Assembly: GCA_034520625.1 (NCBI GenBank)
Contig: JAXHNI010000008.1
Span: 62,001 to 126,000 of the forward strand
Direction: 5' to 3'
DNA: 64,000 nucleotides
DNA from: JAANXG01 sp034520625
GTDB taxonomy: Bacteria > Pseudomonadota > Gammaproteobacteria > Arenicellales > JAANXG01
Shown: piece after piece, positions 35,340 through 43,866 of the stretch
Layout: each line of letters begins with the position of its first letter
Position numbering within the stretch: position 1 is the stretch's first letter
Program-made: the position numbers and the translations under genes
Notes under the pieces: generated by a model
Databases searched by the model: none
Told to the model about the DNA's origin: nothing
What the model saw: only the letters and a program-made list of their open reading frames with translations

Positions 35340-35972
35340 ATGAAACGATTACTGACCCGATTTCTACTGCTGGCCGCGGCGCTGGGCTGCTCGAGCGTCT
35401 GGGCCGAGGTGAGCGAACAACTGGAGCATTTCTTCGAGGACGTGCAGACCTATTCAGCGCGGTTCCAGCAGGTGGTGCTGGACGAGGGCTTCAACCCTAT
35501 TGAAGAGTCCTCCGGGCTGGTCACCATCAAGCGTCCCGGGCGTTTTCGCTGGGATTACGAGCCGCCGGACGAGACCCGGATCATCAGCAACGGCGAGAAG
35601 GTCTGGATCTACGACGTCGCGCTGGAGCAGGTCACCGTCCGCTCCTACGAGGAAGCGCTGGGCAATACGCCGGCCGCGCTTCTGGCGGGCGGCGCCGGTG
35701 TCGGCGAAGCGTTCGAGGTGACCGACCTGGGTGCGGTCAACGGCCCGCTCCACTGGGTGCGCATGGTGCCCAAAAGCGAGGACGTGGGGTTCGAGGACAT
35801 ACGAATCGGTTTCGAGAACGGCCGCCTTCGGGTGATGGAGCTGGTGGACGGCCTGGACCAGACGACGCGCATTACCATGACGGAGGGTGAGGAGAATCAG
35901 ACCATAGAGGATTCCCGGTTCCAGTTTACTCCGCCGGACGGTGTCGATGTCATCGATGAAACGGCGCGCTAG
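35340..35972 (+). CDS. lolA: Outer-membrane lipoprotein carrier protein LolA
   Basis: 210 residues with a signal peptide (MKRLLTRFLLLAAALGCSSVWA). The mature part has SARFQQVVLDEG, GLVTIKRPGRFRWDYEPPDE, ISNGEKVWIYDVALEQVTVR and NTPAALLAGG, the LolA pattern. LolA accepts lipoproteins from LolCDE at the inner membrane and carries them across the periplasm to LolB. The gene follows ftsK, a conserved neighbourhood. The partner exporter genes lolC and lolD are at 60-62 kb. Confidence 0.95.
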   Translation: MKRLLTRFLLLAAALGCSSVWAEVSEQLEHFFEDVQTYSARFQQVVLDEGFNPIEESSGLVTIKRPGRFRWDYEPPDETRIISNGEKVWIYDVALEQVTVRSYEEALGNTPAALLAGGAGVGEAFEVTDLGAVNGPLHWVRMVPKSEDVGFEDIRIGFENGRLRVMELVDGLDQTTRITMTEGEENQTIEDSRFQFTPPDGVDVIDETAR

Positions 35973-36338
35973 ACAAAGTGTTTCACCGGAATTTAGGTGC
36001 CCGATGCGGTACGGCTCATCCTGGCCGCTGCCAGTGTCCGCCGCTGCTGATTTGGTAGCGTTCCGGTGCGTTTCGGGGCGCTCAGGAGCAAGTGCGCCTC
36101 CACGGGCCGCGGCTCGGTGTGAAGGCCCGCACGGTCGGCCAGTGCCGGGGGTTGTCCCCCAGGGCCGCTGTAAATACGTCCCTGTACGCTCTGGCTCAAA
36201 CGTCCCTGTTTTCGACAGCCCTGGGGGACAACCCCCGGCACTGGCCTATGCCATGGGACCCGGGCTGGCGCTTGGGCCGAGTCACCGCCTGCGGGCCGCA
36301 AACAGGAACCCGGCAACGGACCCTGTCCCGGCGTGTGA
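35973..36338. other. 366-bp intergenic gap lolA-crcB (rarA absent)
   Basis: The gap holds the second copy of the dispersed hairpin (36137-36246) and no convincing coding frame. In many gammaproteobacteria rarA lies between lolA and crcB; no remnant with RarA motifs is visible here. I see no fluoride-riboswitch-like fold before crcB. Confidence 0.7.
36137..36246. repeat. Dispersed 52-bp-core hairpin repeat, copy 2
   Basis: A 52-bp core (36166-36217) is flanked by perfectly complementary 29-base arms, 36137-36165 and 36218-36246, with no mismatch. The arm shares only its inner ~10 bases (CCCCCAGGGC) with copy 1; the outer 19 are unique to this locus. The perfect pairing implies recent formation or selection for the stem. 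Confidence 0.88.
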
Positions 36339-36725
36339 ATGAACGGGATCCAGCCACTGTTGTGGATCGGGCTGGCCGGGGCGGCCGGGGCCGTGCTGCG
36401 CTACCTCATCTCCCAGGGCGTGATGAACGTGTTCGGGCGGGGTTTCCCGTTCGGGACGCTGGTTGTCAACGTCCTGGGATCGTTCATGGTAGGCGTGCTG
36501 TTCGTGGTTTTCTGGGAGCGTGCCGAAGCCGGCGAGCTGCTGCGGCTGGTCCTGATCGTGGGCCTGCTGGGCAGCCTGACGACGTTTTCCGCGTTCTCCC
36601 TGGAGACCTGGATTCTCGTCCAGCACGGCGCTTTTCTGAAAGCGGGCGCAAATATACTGGCGAACGTGGCGATCTGCCTCGCGGCGACATGGTTGGGAAT
36701 CATCGCAACCAGAACGGTGTTATGA
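36339..36725 (+). CDS. crcB: Fluoride channel/transporter CrcB (Fluc)
   Basis: 128 residues, four membrane helices. Fluc signatures are LWIGLAGAAGAVLRYLIS (GGxxGAxxRY-like), FPFGTLVVNVLGSFMVG (the N-G-S pore segment) and GLLGSLTTFSAFSLET (central TTFS). It forms dimeric fluoride-export channels in the inner membrane. ATG 36339 overlaps TGA-like text but no upstream gene. It is followed 15 bp later by serS, as in many gammaproteobacteria. Confidence 0.94.
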   Translation: MNGIQPLLWIGLAGAAGAVLRYLISQGVMNVFGRGFPFGTLVVNVLGSFMVGVLFVVFWERAEAGELLRLVLIVGLLGSLTTFSAFSLETWILVQHGAFLKAGANILANVAICLAATWLGIIATRTVL

Positions 36726-36740
36726 CTGGAGGTTAGTGCA

Positions 36741-38021
36741 TTGCTCGATCCAAGTATTCTGCGCAGGAATCCGGAGTTCGCCGCCGAACGGCTGAAGCTG
36801 AGGGGATACGATCTGGACGTCGAGCGCCTCAGGACGCTCGAGGAGCAGCGCCGCACGCACCAGGTCCGGACGGAGGCGCTGCAGAAGGAACGGAACGAGG
36901 CTTCAAAGGCCATCGGATACGCCAAGTCCCGGGGCGAAGAGGCCGGGGAGCTGATGGCGCGGATGAAAGTCGTCAATGAAGAGCTCGATGCCTCCAGCGG
37001 CCGCCTCGAGCAGGTCCAGGACGAGCTCGCCTCGCTGCTGCGTGGCATCCCGAACCTGCCGCACGAATCCGTGCCGGGCGGCCGCGACGAGAACGACAAC
37101 CTGGAAGTGCGGCGCTGGGGGGATATACCGGAGTTTCCTTATCCGCCGCTCGATCACACGGACCTTGGCACCCGCCTGGGCGGTCTGGATTTCGATTCCG
37201 CCGTCAAGCTGTCCGGTTCTCGTTTCGTGGTAATGCAGGGTGATCTGGCCCGGCTGCATCGGGCGTTGATTCAGTTCATGCTGCAGGTCCATGCCGGGGA
37301 ACACGGCTATGTGGAGACCTATGTGCCGTACCTGGTGAACCGCGAGAGCCTGTTCGGGACGGGACAGCTGCCCAAGTTCGAGGAAGACCAGTTCGCGACC
37401 CGGGGGGACGAGGACCTGTTCCTCATTCCCACCGCCGAAGTCCCGGTGACCAACCTGGTCCGGGACGAAGTGCTGACGAAGGATGACCTTCCCGTCAAGC
37501 GCGTGGCGCACACGCCCTGTTTCCGCAAGGAGGCGGGCAGCTATGGGAAGGACACGCGGGGAATGATCCGTCAGCACCAGTTCGAAAAAGTGGAACTGGT
37601 TCAGATCGTCGAGCCCGCCCGGTCCTACGACGTCCTCGAGGAACTTACCGGCCACGCCGAAAGCATACTCAAGTACCTGGATCTGCCTTACCGCGTGGTA
37701 TGCCTGTGCGGCGGCGACCTGGGATTTTCGGCGGCGAAGACCTATGACCTGGAAGTCTGGCTCCCGGGCCAGCAGCGTTACCGAGAGATTTCCTCATGCA
37801 GCAATTTCGAGGGGTTCCAGGCGCGCCGCCTCCGGGCCCGGTGGCACAATCCCGGGTCGGGCAAGAACGAGCCCGTTCACACATTGAACGGCTCGGGGCT
37901 GGCGGTCGGACGGGCCCTGGTCGCGATCATGGAAAATTGCCAGCAGGAGGACGGCAGCATCCGGATTCCGGCGGCCCTGCGGCCGTGGATGAACGGGCTG
38001 GATGTGGTCCGGCCCGCCTGA
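36741..38021 (+). CDS. serS: Seryl-tRNA synthetase
   Basis: 426 residues from TTG 36741, preceded by GGAGG at a proper distance (36728-36732). The N-terminal coiled-coil tRNA-binding arm (residues ~25-100) is followed by the class II core: TGQLPKFEEDQF, motif 2 RVAHTPCFRKEAGSYGKDTR, and motif 3 LNGSGLAVGRALVAIMEN. It charges tRNA-Ser with serine. A tRNA-Ser(UGA) gene lies at 50.7 kb. A short CACCCC/GGGGTG hairpin follows the stop (38025-38042), possibly a weak terminator. Confidence 0.97.
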   Translation: MLDPSILRRNPEFAAERLKLRGYDLDVERLRTLEEQRRTHQVRTEALQKERNEASKAIGYAKSRGEEAGELMARMKVVNEELDASSGRLEQVQDELASLLRGIPNLPHESVPGGRDENDNLEVRRWGDIPEFPYPPLDHTDLGTRLGGLDFDSAVKLSGSRFVVMQGDLARLHRALIQFMLQVHAGEHGYVETYVPYLVNRESLFGTGQLPKFEEDQFATRGDEDLFLIPTAEVPVTNLVRDEVLTKDDLPVKRVAHTPCFRKEAGSYGKDTRGMIRQHQFEKVELVQIVEPARSYDVLEELTGHAESILKYLDLPYRVVCLCGGDLGFSAAKTYDLEVWLPGQQRYREISSCSNFEGFQARRLRARWHNPGSGKNEPVHTLNGSGLAVGRALVAIMENCQQEDGSIRIPAALRPWMNGLDVVRPA

Positions 38022-38312
38022 ATGAGCCACCCCGGTGGGGTGAATCGGGCCAATATCTGATTGATTGTTTACAGTTTGCTTGATAAATTGCTGTTAACTC
38101 TCTGATCAGAAAAGAATTTATGGTGAACGGACCGATCACCGGGTGTGCGGGTGCCCCTAAAGGAGATCGGCCGGGTGACGCTATACCAAACTACAAAGGT
38201 AGTGTGTAATACTCCGCGCTGCACGGGGGTGTACCACGACGAATTGCCGTTCCACCGATCACGGACCACCATCGACGACACATGGGCCCGGTGCCCTGTG
38301 TGAGGCGTTTTA
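38022..38312 (+). other. Long leader of the exopolysaccharide operon
   Basis: This 291-bp spacer is AT-rich near its start. It has a sigma70-like promoter (38061-38089), a perfect TCTGATCAGA palindrome at 38101, and CCGATC (38132-38137) able to pair with GATCGG (38164-38169). An ACCGATCAC nonamer occurs at 38131 and again at 38254. No ORF is supported. If transcription starts near 38097 the leader would be over 200 nt, long enough for RNA-level control. Confidence 0.5.
38061..38089 (+). promoter_or_regulatory. Putative sigma70 promoter of the exopolysaccharide operon
   Basis: TTGATT at 38061-38066 and TAAATT at 38084-38089 with a 17-bp spacer, each matching the consensus in four positions, in an AT-rich stretch unlike the surroundings. 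It lies upstream of an operon of closely spaced genes. Prediction by eye only. Confidence 0.45.
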
Positions 38313-39608
38313 ATGACTCTGGAAACCCGATTTCGAATTGCCGTCCTGTTTACGGTTCTGGTGGCCGTGCCGGGCACCATGCGTGCCGAGTTGGGACGGG
38401 ACATCCATATCCAGGAAAGCGGGGAGATACGCATCGAAGTGGACCGCCAGGTATTCGAGGAATTCTCGAGATTGTTCGCGCTCGGATATCCACCGGCGAC
38501 CGTCATGATGCACGCCGTATCCACCGGTATGTCGATCAGCGATATCCTCTATATCGCGGTGAAATCCCATCCCGACCGGGCTCAGGAGTTTTACGATACC
38601 GCCGAGTCCCTGTTGCCGGCGCTCCCCGGCTGGGTCTGCCAGGCGGACGATGAGCGGGGTCGCTATACCAGGGAGGTGAACCTGCCCGAGCTCGGAGAGG
38701 ACCCAGGTGTTCGCCGGGTCGCGGAGTTGTACGTCAACGAGGATCGAAGGGTCGTGCCGTTTCCCGACTGGAGCGAAGGACGGGTGCATATGGAAGCCTC
38801 GGTGGAAGAGCTCGCGGGCCTGGTGAGCGACGAGCAGTGGTACGTCCCGGGGGACGATGACGGAACGCCGAGGACCGCGCCAAATCGACCCGTTTTCGTA
38901 TCCGTCTACAAGCACAACGGGGAAATCGTGGTGGACAGCGGTGTCGATCGCATCCGCCGTGCCCGGGAGCAGGGCGTGGACCGGCTGCCTGTCGTATTGG
39001 TCTACAACAACGCGTTGCAGCGGCCTGTGAGCAGCTTTCAGCCGGATGTCACCCTCCGGGAGCTGGCGAACGAGTTCTACGACGCCGGGATCGAGCTCAC
39101 CGCTGTGCCGGAATGGCAGGTTGGCGACCACCACAAGCGGGCCAGCGCCGCCGAGCTCCGGGAAGTGGTTGACGTGCCGGCCCGGGACGACATTCCGGCG
39201 CAGCGGTGGTCCGCGGCGGAGCAGGAGATTCGCGCCAACGGCATGGCGCTGCCCGGCCCCCTGCTCTTGACCCTGGTCCGGTCCGGCCGGGGCCGGGCGT
39301 GGGTTGACGATCCGGTAGCCTTGGCAGTCGCTTCCGACCTGGGTGTGGCGGATCTGCCGGTGGTGCTTTTCTATCACCGGCTGGACCGACGCGCCTGCGG
39401 CCAGCCTTCCAACTGCGAAGAGAAGCTGTGCGAGGCTGCCACGGCGGCCGGGGCGTCAGCCGAAATCTGCGAGTCAGGCGGGACCACGGCGCGGGCGGGT
39501 GCCGGCGCCTCCCGGGAGCTCCTACCCGATGGGAACATGGCTCTCGGCCTGGATCCCCGGCTTTACGACGGATTGAGCTATACCCAGAACCAATGCACTG
39601 CGTCGTAG
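38313..39608 (+). CDS. Exported protein of unknown function with possible ParB/Srx-like repeats
   Basis: 431 residues starting with a signal peptide (FRIAVLFTVLVAVPGTMRA). I do not recognise the family with certainty. Residues ~190-240 (RPVFVSVYKHNGEIVVDSGV followed by DRIRRAREQGVDRLPVVLVY) resemble the ParB/sulfiredoxin-type pattern: beta strand, Gly turn, Asp-x-h-x-R-x-x-A-x-x-x-G, LPV-V. A second, weaker copy is at ~300-355 ending LGVADLPVVLFYHRL. The C-terminus has CGQPSNCEEKLCEAA, several cysteines suited to disulfides. Being first in an operon with a Wza-like protein, a Wzc-like kinase and a beta-barrel, it probably acts in the periplasm on EPS production or its control. Role unproven. 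Confidence 0.7.
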   Translation: MTLETRFRIAVLFTVLVAVPGTMRAELGRDIHIQESGEIRIEVDRQVFEEFSRLFALGYPPATVMMHAVSTGMSISDILYIAVKSHPDRAQEFYDTAESLLPALPGWVCQADDERGRYTREVNLPELGEDPGVRRVAELYVNEDRRVVPFPDWSEGRVHMEASVEELAGLVSDEQWYVPGDDDGTPRTAPNRPVFVSVYKHNGEIVVDSGVDRIRRAREQGVDRLPVVLVYNNALQRPVSSFQPDVTLRELANEFYDAGIELTAVPEWQVGDHHKRASAAELREVVDVPARDDIPAQRWSAAEQEIRANGMALPGPLLLTLVRSGRGRAWVDDPVALAVASDLGVADLPVVLFYHRLDRRACGQPSNCEEKLCEAATAAGASAEICESGGTTARAGAGASRELLPDGNMALGLDPRLYDGLSYTQNQCTAS

Positions 39609-39624
39609 AAGCCCCGGAGAGCCC

Positions 39625-40905
39625 GTGACTGACAACAATAGACCGAAAAGCGATTCCACCGCCGGAGTCGCGGGATGCGCCGGACTGGCCCTGCTGGTTC
39701 TGGTGATGGGTTATTCCGCGCAGAGCGCCGCTGAGGAAGCGCGCTTCGGGATCGCCCCGTCGGCGAATACCCAGCAGGCCGTCAGCGACGCACCGACCCG
39801 TTCCAGTCGTGAGCAAGAGGGTTTTTATGCCGGCATAGGCGCCTCGTATTCCCATCGCAGCAACGTGCGCCGGGATATCGACGGCAGCGAGGACGGTGAC
39901 GCCGCCTATATCATCAGTCCGCGGGCGGGATACAAACGGTTCTTCGGCCGCCACAGCGCCGAGGTCGGTGTGACGTCCCAGTTTACCCGTTTTCAGGACT
40001 TCTCCGAGGAGAATACCGAGAGCTATACGCTGAGTGGCCTCACCAATCTGGATATTACCCGGATCCTGGACCTCGACCTGTATGGGTCGTTTACCGACAC
40101 CGCAGAGGCACGGGGCGCGTCGGGCACCCGGATCAACCAGGACCCGGTGCCGGATCAGGTGGAAATAACCGGGTATGGCGGAGTGTTCACGCTGGGGCGG
40201 CCGGCGAGCCGCATCCAGATCGAGCTCGGTGCGGACCGGTCGCAGTGGCGGTATCAGAACAACCAGCAGGAATTCAGGGACCGCGACAATGATCGGCTGC
40301 ACGGCCGGGTTTACTACAACATCAGCCCGCGCACTTCGGTTTTTGCGGGAGCCGGGCTGACGGACATCGATTTCATACGCCAGGGCGACAGCCTTGACAG
40401 TGAAGAGCTTGCCTACGAGGTGGGCGGTCGTTGGGATGCCAGCGCCAGGACGACGGGGCGGGTCAGTGTCGGTCGCACCGAGAAGGATTTTGACAACCCG
40501 GTGCTTGAGGACGCCACCACCACCACCCTGGCAGGCCGGCTGAGCTGGGACGCCAGGCCCCGGACGACGTTCAACCTCTATGGCTCCAGGCAATTCGAGG
40601 AAACGACTTCTGCGACCGACAGTTTCTACGTCAGCGAACTGGTGGGCCTCAGCGTGGACCAGTCTTTTGGAGCGCGCTGGAACGCCTTCGCTTACTACAA
40701 CATAACCAATGACGAATTCGAAAGCGGCAGGGAGGACCAGATTACGGATTATGGTCTGGGCCTGGATTATTCGTTGAGGCGCTGGTTGTCCATCGGGGCC
40801 CAATTCAGCGTGGTCGAGCGCGATTCGAATGTCCCGGGGAACGACTATACGGATGAAATCCTGAGCCTGTTCATCAACGGCAATTTCGAGATCGGCAACC
40901 GATGA
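39625..40905 (+). CDS. Outer-membrane beta-barrel protein of EPS export (VpsM/EpsL-like)
   Basis: 426 residues from GTG 39625. After a signal region (ALLVLVMGYSAQSAA) the protein is a series of alternating amphipathic strands: GFYAGIGASYSHRSNVRRD, GYKRFFGRHSAEVGVTSQF, RLHGRVYYNISPRTSVFAGAG and others, ending DEILSLFINGNFEIGNR with a penultimate aromatic-rich strand, as in beta-barrels of the BBP2 family. In Vibrio and Shewanella such proteins (VpsM-like) are encoded beside the Wza-like exporter. It may anchor or gate EPS secretion at the outer membrane. It overlaps the next gene by 4 bp. Confidence 0.86.
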   Translation: MTDNNRPKSDSTAGVAGCAGLALLVLVMGYSAQSAAEEARFGIAPSANTQQAVSDAPTRSSREQEGFYAGIGASYSHRSNVRRDIDGSEDGDAAYIISPRAGYKRFFGRHSAEVGVTSQFTRFQDFSEENTESYTLSGLTNLDITRILDLDLYGSFTDTAEARGASGTRINQDPVPDQVEITGYGGVFTLGRPASRIQIELGADRSQWRYQNNQQEFRDRDNDRLHGRVYYNISPRTSVFAGAGLTDIDFIRQGDSLDSEELAYEVGGRWDASARTTGRVSVGRTEKDFDNPVLEDATTTTLAGRLSWDARPRTTFNLYGSRQFEETTSATDSFYVSELVGLSVDQSFGARWNAFAYYNITNDEFESGREDQITDYGLGLDYSLRRWLSIGAQFSVVERDSNVPGNDYTDEILSLFINGNFEIGNR

Positions 40906-41729
40906 TCAGCAATCGCTTTCACCTGACCGGCCTGGCGGCGATGACCAGGCAGCTCGGTTCAATCATCGTGGCCTTTATTGTTATGGGCGGGGCTGCGCAG
41001 ACCTTTGCGGCGGATGATTCGGACTACATGCTGGCGCCCGGCGACGTCATTAGCATCAAAGTGTTCAACGAGCCGGAGCTGAGCGTGGAAGGTCTGAGGA
41101 TTCCCGGCAACGGAGTCGTCTCGTATCCTCTGCTCGGCAGGATCGATACCCGGAACCACTCCCTGGCGACTTTCGAGAAACACCTGACCGCGCTGCTGCT
41201 CAATGGATACCTCAAAAAACCCGAGGTTTCGATCTCGATGTCCGAGTACCGGCCGTTTTTCGTGAAGGGGGATGTGAATCAGCCCGGGCGGCATCCTTTC
41301 GCCGAGGGCATGACGCTGGAGCAGGCCCTGACCATTGCCGGGGGATCCGCCGAGTTCGGAGACAATACCAAAATATCCGTGAATCGCCATGACGGGCAGA
41401 CGATCGAGGCACAGGAAGCCGGTTTTCAGATCAGGCCGGGAGACGTCATTACCGTGAAGCGGGATGTGCTGACCGAAGCTGAAGAGTCGATCAACTACAT
41501 CTACCTGTACGGTGAGGTCAGCAAGCCGGGCGGTTATGAGTTCCGCAGCGGCCTGACCATCGAAAAGGCCGTTGCCATGGCCGGAGGCTTCACGCCCCGG
41601 GCTTCCAAGCGAAAGATCGATATTTCCAGGTACACCGAGGGCGAGGGCCCCCGTACTCTGGACGGCGTGGCCTTGACCGCCGAGATCGAACCGGGAGACG
41701 TGGTGACGGTCGGGGAGAGCTGGTTTTGA
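40902..41729 (+). CDS. Polysaccharide export protein (Wza-like, SLBB domains)
   Basis: 275 residues. A signal peptide (VAFIVMGGAAQTFAADD) lacks a lipobox cysteine, unlike E. coli Wza, so it may be a soluble periplasmic or non-lipidated form. Mature protein begins YMLAPGDVISIKVFNEPELS, the Poly_export domain, followed by FFVKGDVNQPGRHPFAEGMT and YLYGEVSKPGGYEFRSGLT, two SLBB segments. The C-terminal amphipathic helix of Wza is not evident, so the outer-membrane pore may be the upstream beta-barrel. Overlaps flanking genes by 4 bp on both sides. Confidence 0.9.
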   Translation: MISNRFHLTGLAAMTRQLGSIIVAFIVMGGAAQTFAADDSDYMLAPGDVISIKVFNEPELSVEGLRIPGNGVVSYPLLGRIDTRNHSLATFEKHLTALLLNGYLKKPEVSISMSEYRPFFVKGDVNQPGRHPFAEGMTLEQALTIAGGSAEFGDNTKISVNRHDGQTIEAQEAGFQIRPGDVITVKRDVLTEAEESINYIYLYGEVSKPGGYEFRSGLTIEKAVAMAGGFTPRASKRKIDISRYTEGEGPRTLDGVALTAEIEPGDVVTVGESWF

Positions 41730-43849
41730 GCAGAGCCGTGGATCAGAGCAGCTATCGTGCGGATTCCTCCAATATCAGGCCTCTTCCGGTGGAAAACCGG
41801 CAGCGCCCGGTGCCGGAGTCCGATAACGATACCCAGGCCGCCATTACTAAGTATGTCCGTCTGGTCCTGCGCTACAAGTGGAGTATTCTCGCCCTGGCGC
41901 TGGTCGGTCTCGTCATCGGCGGACTGAAGGCGGCCAACGCGATTCCCATTTATCGGGCCCAGGCCACCGTCGCCATAGGTCCCGACTACTCCAATGCGGT
42001 CCCCGGTCAGAACCTCAATCTGTACTATGCCGTGTCCTGGCGCTTTTACGAAACCCAGTATGAGATGATTCAGAGTCGCGCGGTCGCCGAACGCGTGGTG
42101 GAGAAACTCGGTCTGGTGCATCGCAAGGATGTAAACAAGCCGGCTACGAAGGCACCGGATCTTCTGGCTACGGTCAAGAATGCCCTGGGGCTTGAAGGAT
42201 TGGTGGCGGAGAAGGAGAGTGATACCGACGTGGCCCTGGACATGCAGTCCCCGGAGCAACTCGAACGCAGAAAGGAGTCGCTGGCGGGTATGATACGCGC
42301 CGGGGTGTCCGTCAGCGGCAGCGAGCAGAGCCAGGTTGCCCGTATCGGTTTCGAATCCCCGGACCCGGAGTTCGCGGCGGAGGTCGCCAACGCCGTGGTG
42401 GACGCGTATATCGAGTTGGGATTGGAGGCCAGGCTGGACCGGACCCAGCGAACCAGCGCCTGGCTCACCGAGAGGCTCGAGGACCTTCGCATGAAGGTGT
42501 CGGAATCGGAAAACCGACTGCAGGCTTTCCGGCAACGCGAGGGCATTGTCGATTCGGAAAGCATGGAGGAGATCTCATCCGCGAGGCTCAAGTTCCTGAA
42601 CGATGAGGTGATCCGGACGCAGAAGGAAGTATCCGAGCTTTCGGACCGCTACGGCCCGAAGCATCCGAGAATGATCAATGCCAAGGCGGAGCTTGACTCC
42701 GCCCAGGCGCGTCTGGAAGAGGTGTCGCGGAGCATCGTCCTCGATACCAGCAAGCAGTTCGAGCTCAGCAAGCTGGAGCGGGAAGTCGCCGCGAACCGGC
42801 AGCTTTATGAATCGTTCATGGAGAAGTTCGAAGAGAGCGACATGTCGTCGCAGTACACCATCACCAACGCGCAGATTATTGATGCGGCCAAAATTCCCGG
42901 CACCGCGATCAAACCCGACAAGAACAAGTTCGTGCTGCAATGGGGCCTGATGGGGCTGTTCTGCGGCGTGCTGCTTTCCCTGTTTCGCGAGCAGCTGCAC
43001 AATACTTTCCGTACCAACGAAGACATCGAGCAGAAGCTGGCGCTGCCGGTCCTGGGCGTCGTTCCGATGCTGGACCGGAAAGGGAAGCGCCTGGACAAGG
43101 GCCGGAACAGGAAATCCGCGAAAAAAGGGACTGCGCAGACGGTGCCTGAGCGGTATTTCATCGAGGATTCAAAATCGCCTTTTTCCGAGGCCATCAACCA
43201 CGTACGCACGGGAATAGCCTATTCGGACGTGGACAATCCGCCGCAGACCATACTCATTACCTCCTCGGTTCAGGGCGAGGGGAAAACGACACTGGCCTCC
43301 AACCTTGCCCTTTCGTTCGCCCAGCTGGGACGGACGCTGCTCATTGATGCGGACCTGAGAAAACCGCGTGTGGAACACATTACGGACACCCAGGCCGCCG
43401 GCGGACTGGTGGAGTTCGTAGCGGGCATCCGCACACTCCAGGAGTGCGTGGTGCAGGACCCGGAATGTCCCTCCCTGTACATATTGAAGGGCGGCACGGT
43501 GCCGCCGAATCCGTTGGAACTGCTTTCCTCCCAGACTCTGGCGAGAACCATCGCCGACATGCGGGATAAGTTTTCCCATATCATCATTGACACCGCGCCC
43601 ATTCTGCCGGTCAGTGACGCCATAGTCCTTGGCCATATCGCCGACTCGCTGCTGCTGGTGGTGCAGGCGGAACGGACTACTACGAAGATGGCCCGGGATG
43701 GCATCAAGCGGCTGGAGAATGCGGGTATTCGCACCATGGGTGTGGTGTTGACCCAGGTTCACGTACGCCGCTCCGCCTACTACTATGACGGGAAGTACCA
43801 GTACTACTACGGCGGCTACTACAGAAGCGCCGAAGACAATCCTGGCTAG
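41726..43849 (+). CDS. Polysaccharide co-polymerase / tyrosine autokinase (Wzc-like)
   Basis: 707 residues from TTG 41726. An N-terminal Wzz domain has a first membrane helix near 55 and a long coiled-coil periplasmic part; the GNVR-type segment (ELSKLEREVAANRQLYESFM) precedes the second helix near 410. The cytoplasmic BY-kinase has Walker A QGEGKTT at 516-522, Walker A' TLLIDADLRKP and Walker B HIIIDTAPILP. The tail is a tyrosine cluster (SAYYYDGKYQYYYGGYY), the autophosphorylation site. It controls chain length and couples to the export protein. A Wzb-type phosphatase gene is not present in the operon. Confidence 0.93.
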   Translation: MSRAVDQSSYRADSSNIRPLPVENRQRPVPESDNDTQAAITKYVRLVLRYKWSILALALVGLVIGGLKAANAIPIYRAQATVAIGPDYSNAVPGQNLNLYYAVSWRFYETQYEMIQSRAVAERVVEKLGLVHRKDVNKPATKAPDLLATVKNALGLEGLVAEKESDTDVALDMQSPEQLERRKESLAGMIRAGVSVSGSEQSQVARIGFESPDPEFAAEVANAVVDAYIELGLEARLDRTQRTSAWLTERLEDLRMKVSESENRLQAFRQREGIVDSESMEEISSARLKFLNDEVIRTQKEVSELSDRYGPKHPRMINAKAELDSAQARLEEVSRSIVLDTSKQFELSKLEREVAANRQLYESFMEKFEESDMSSQYTITNAQIIDAAKIPGTAIKPDKNKFVLQWGLMGLFCGVLLSLFREQLHNTFRTNEDIEQKLALPVLGVVPMLDRKGKRLDKGRNRKSAKKGTAQTVPERYFIEDSKSPFSEAINHVRTGIAYSDVDNPPQTILITSSVQGEGKTTLASNLALSFAQLGRTLLIDADLRKPRVEHITDTQAAGGLVEFVAGIRTLQECVVQDPECPSLYILKGGTVPPNPLELLSSQTLARTIADMRDKFSHIIIDTAPILPVSDAIVLGHIADSLLLVVQAERTTTKMARDGIKRLENAGIRTMGVVLTQVHVRRSAYYYDGKYQYYYGGYYRSAEDNPG

Positions 43850-43866
43850 GAGCCTGTCCCTTCTAC

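Noticed and set aside
36250..36338. Fluoride riboswitch before crcB
   Set aside because: No segment matched the conserved pseudoknot pattern by eye; crcB may simply be constitutive.
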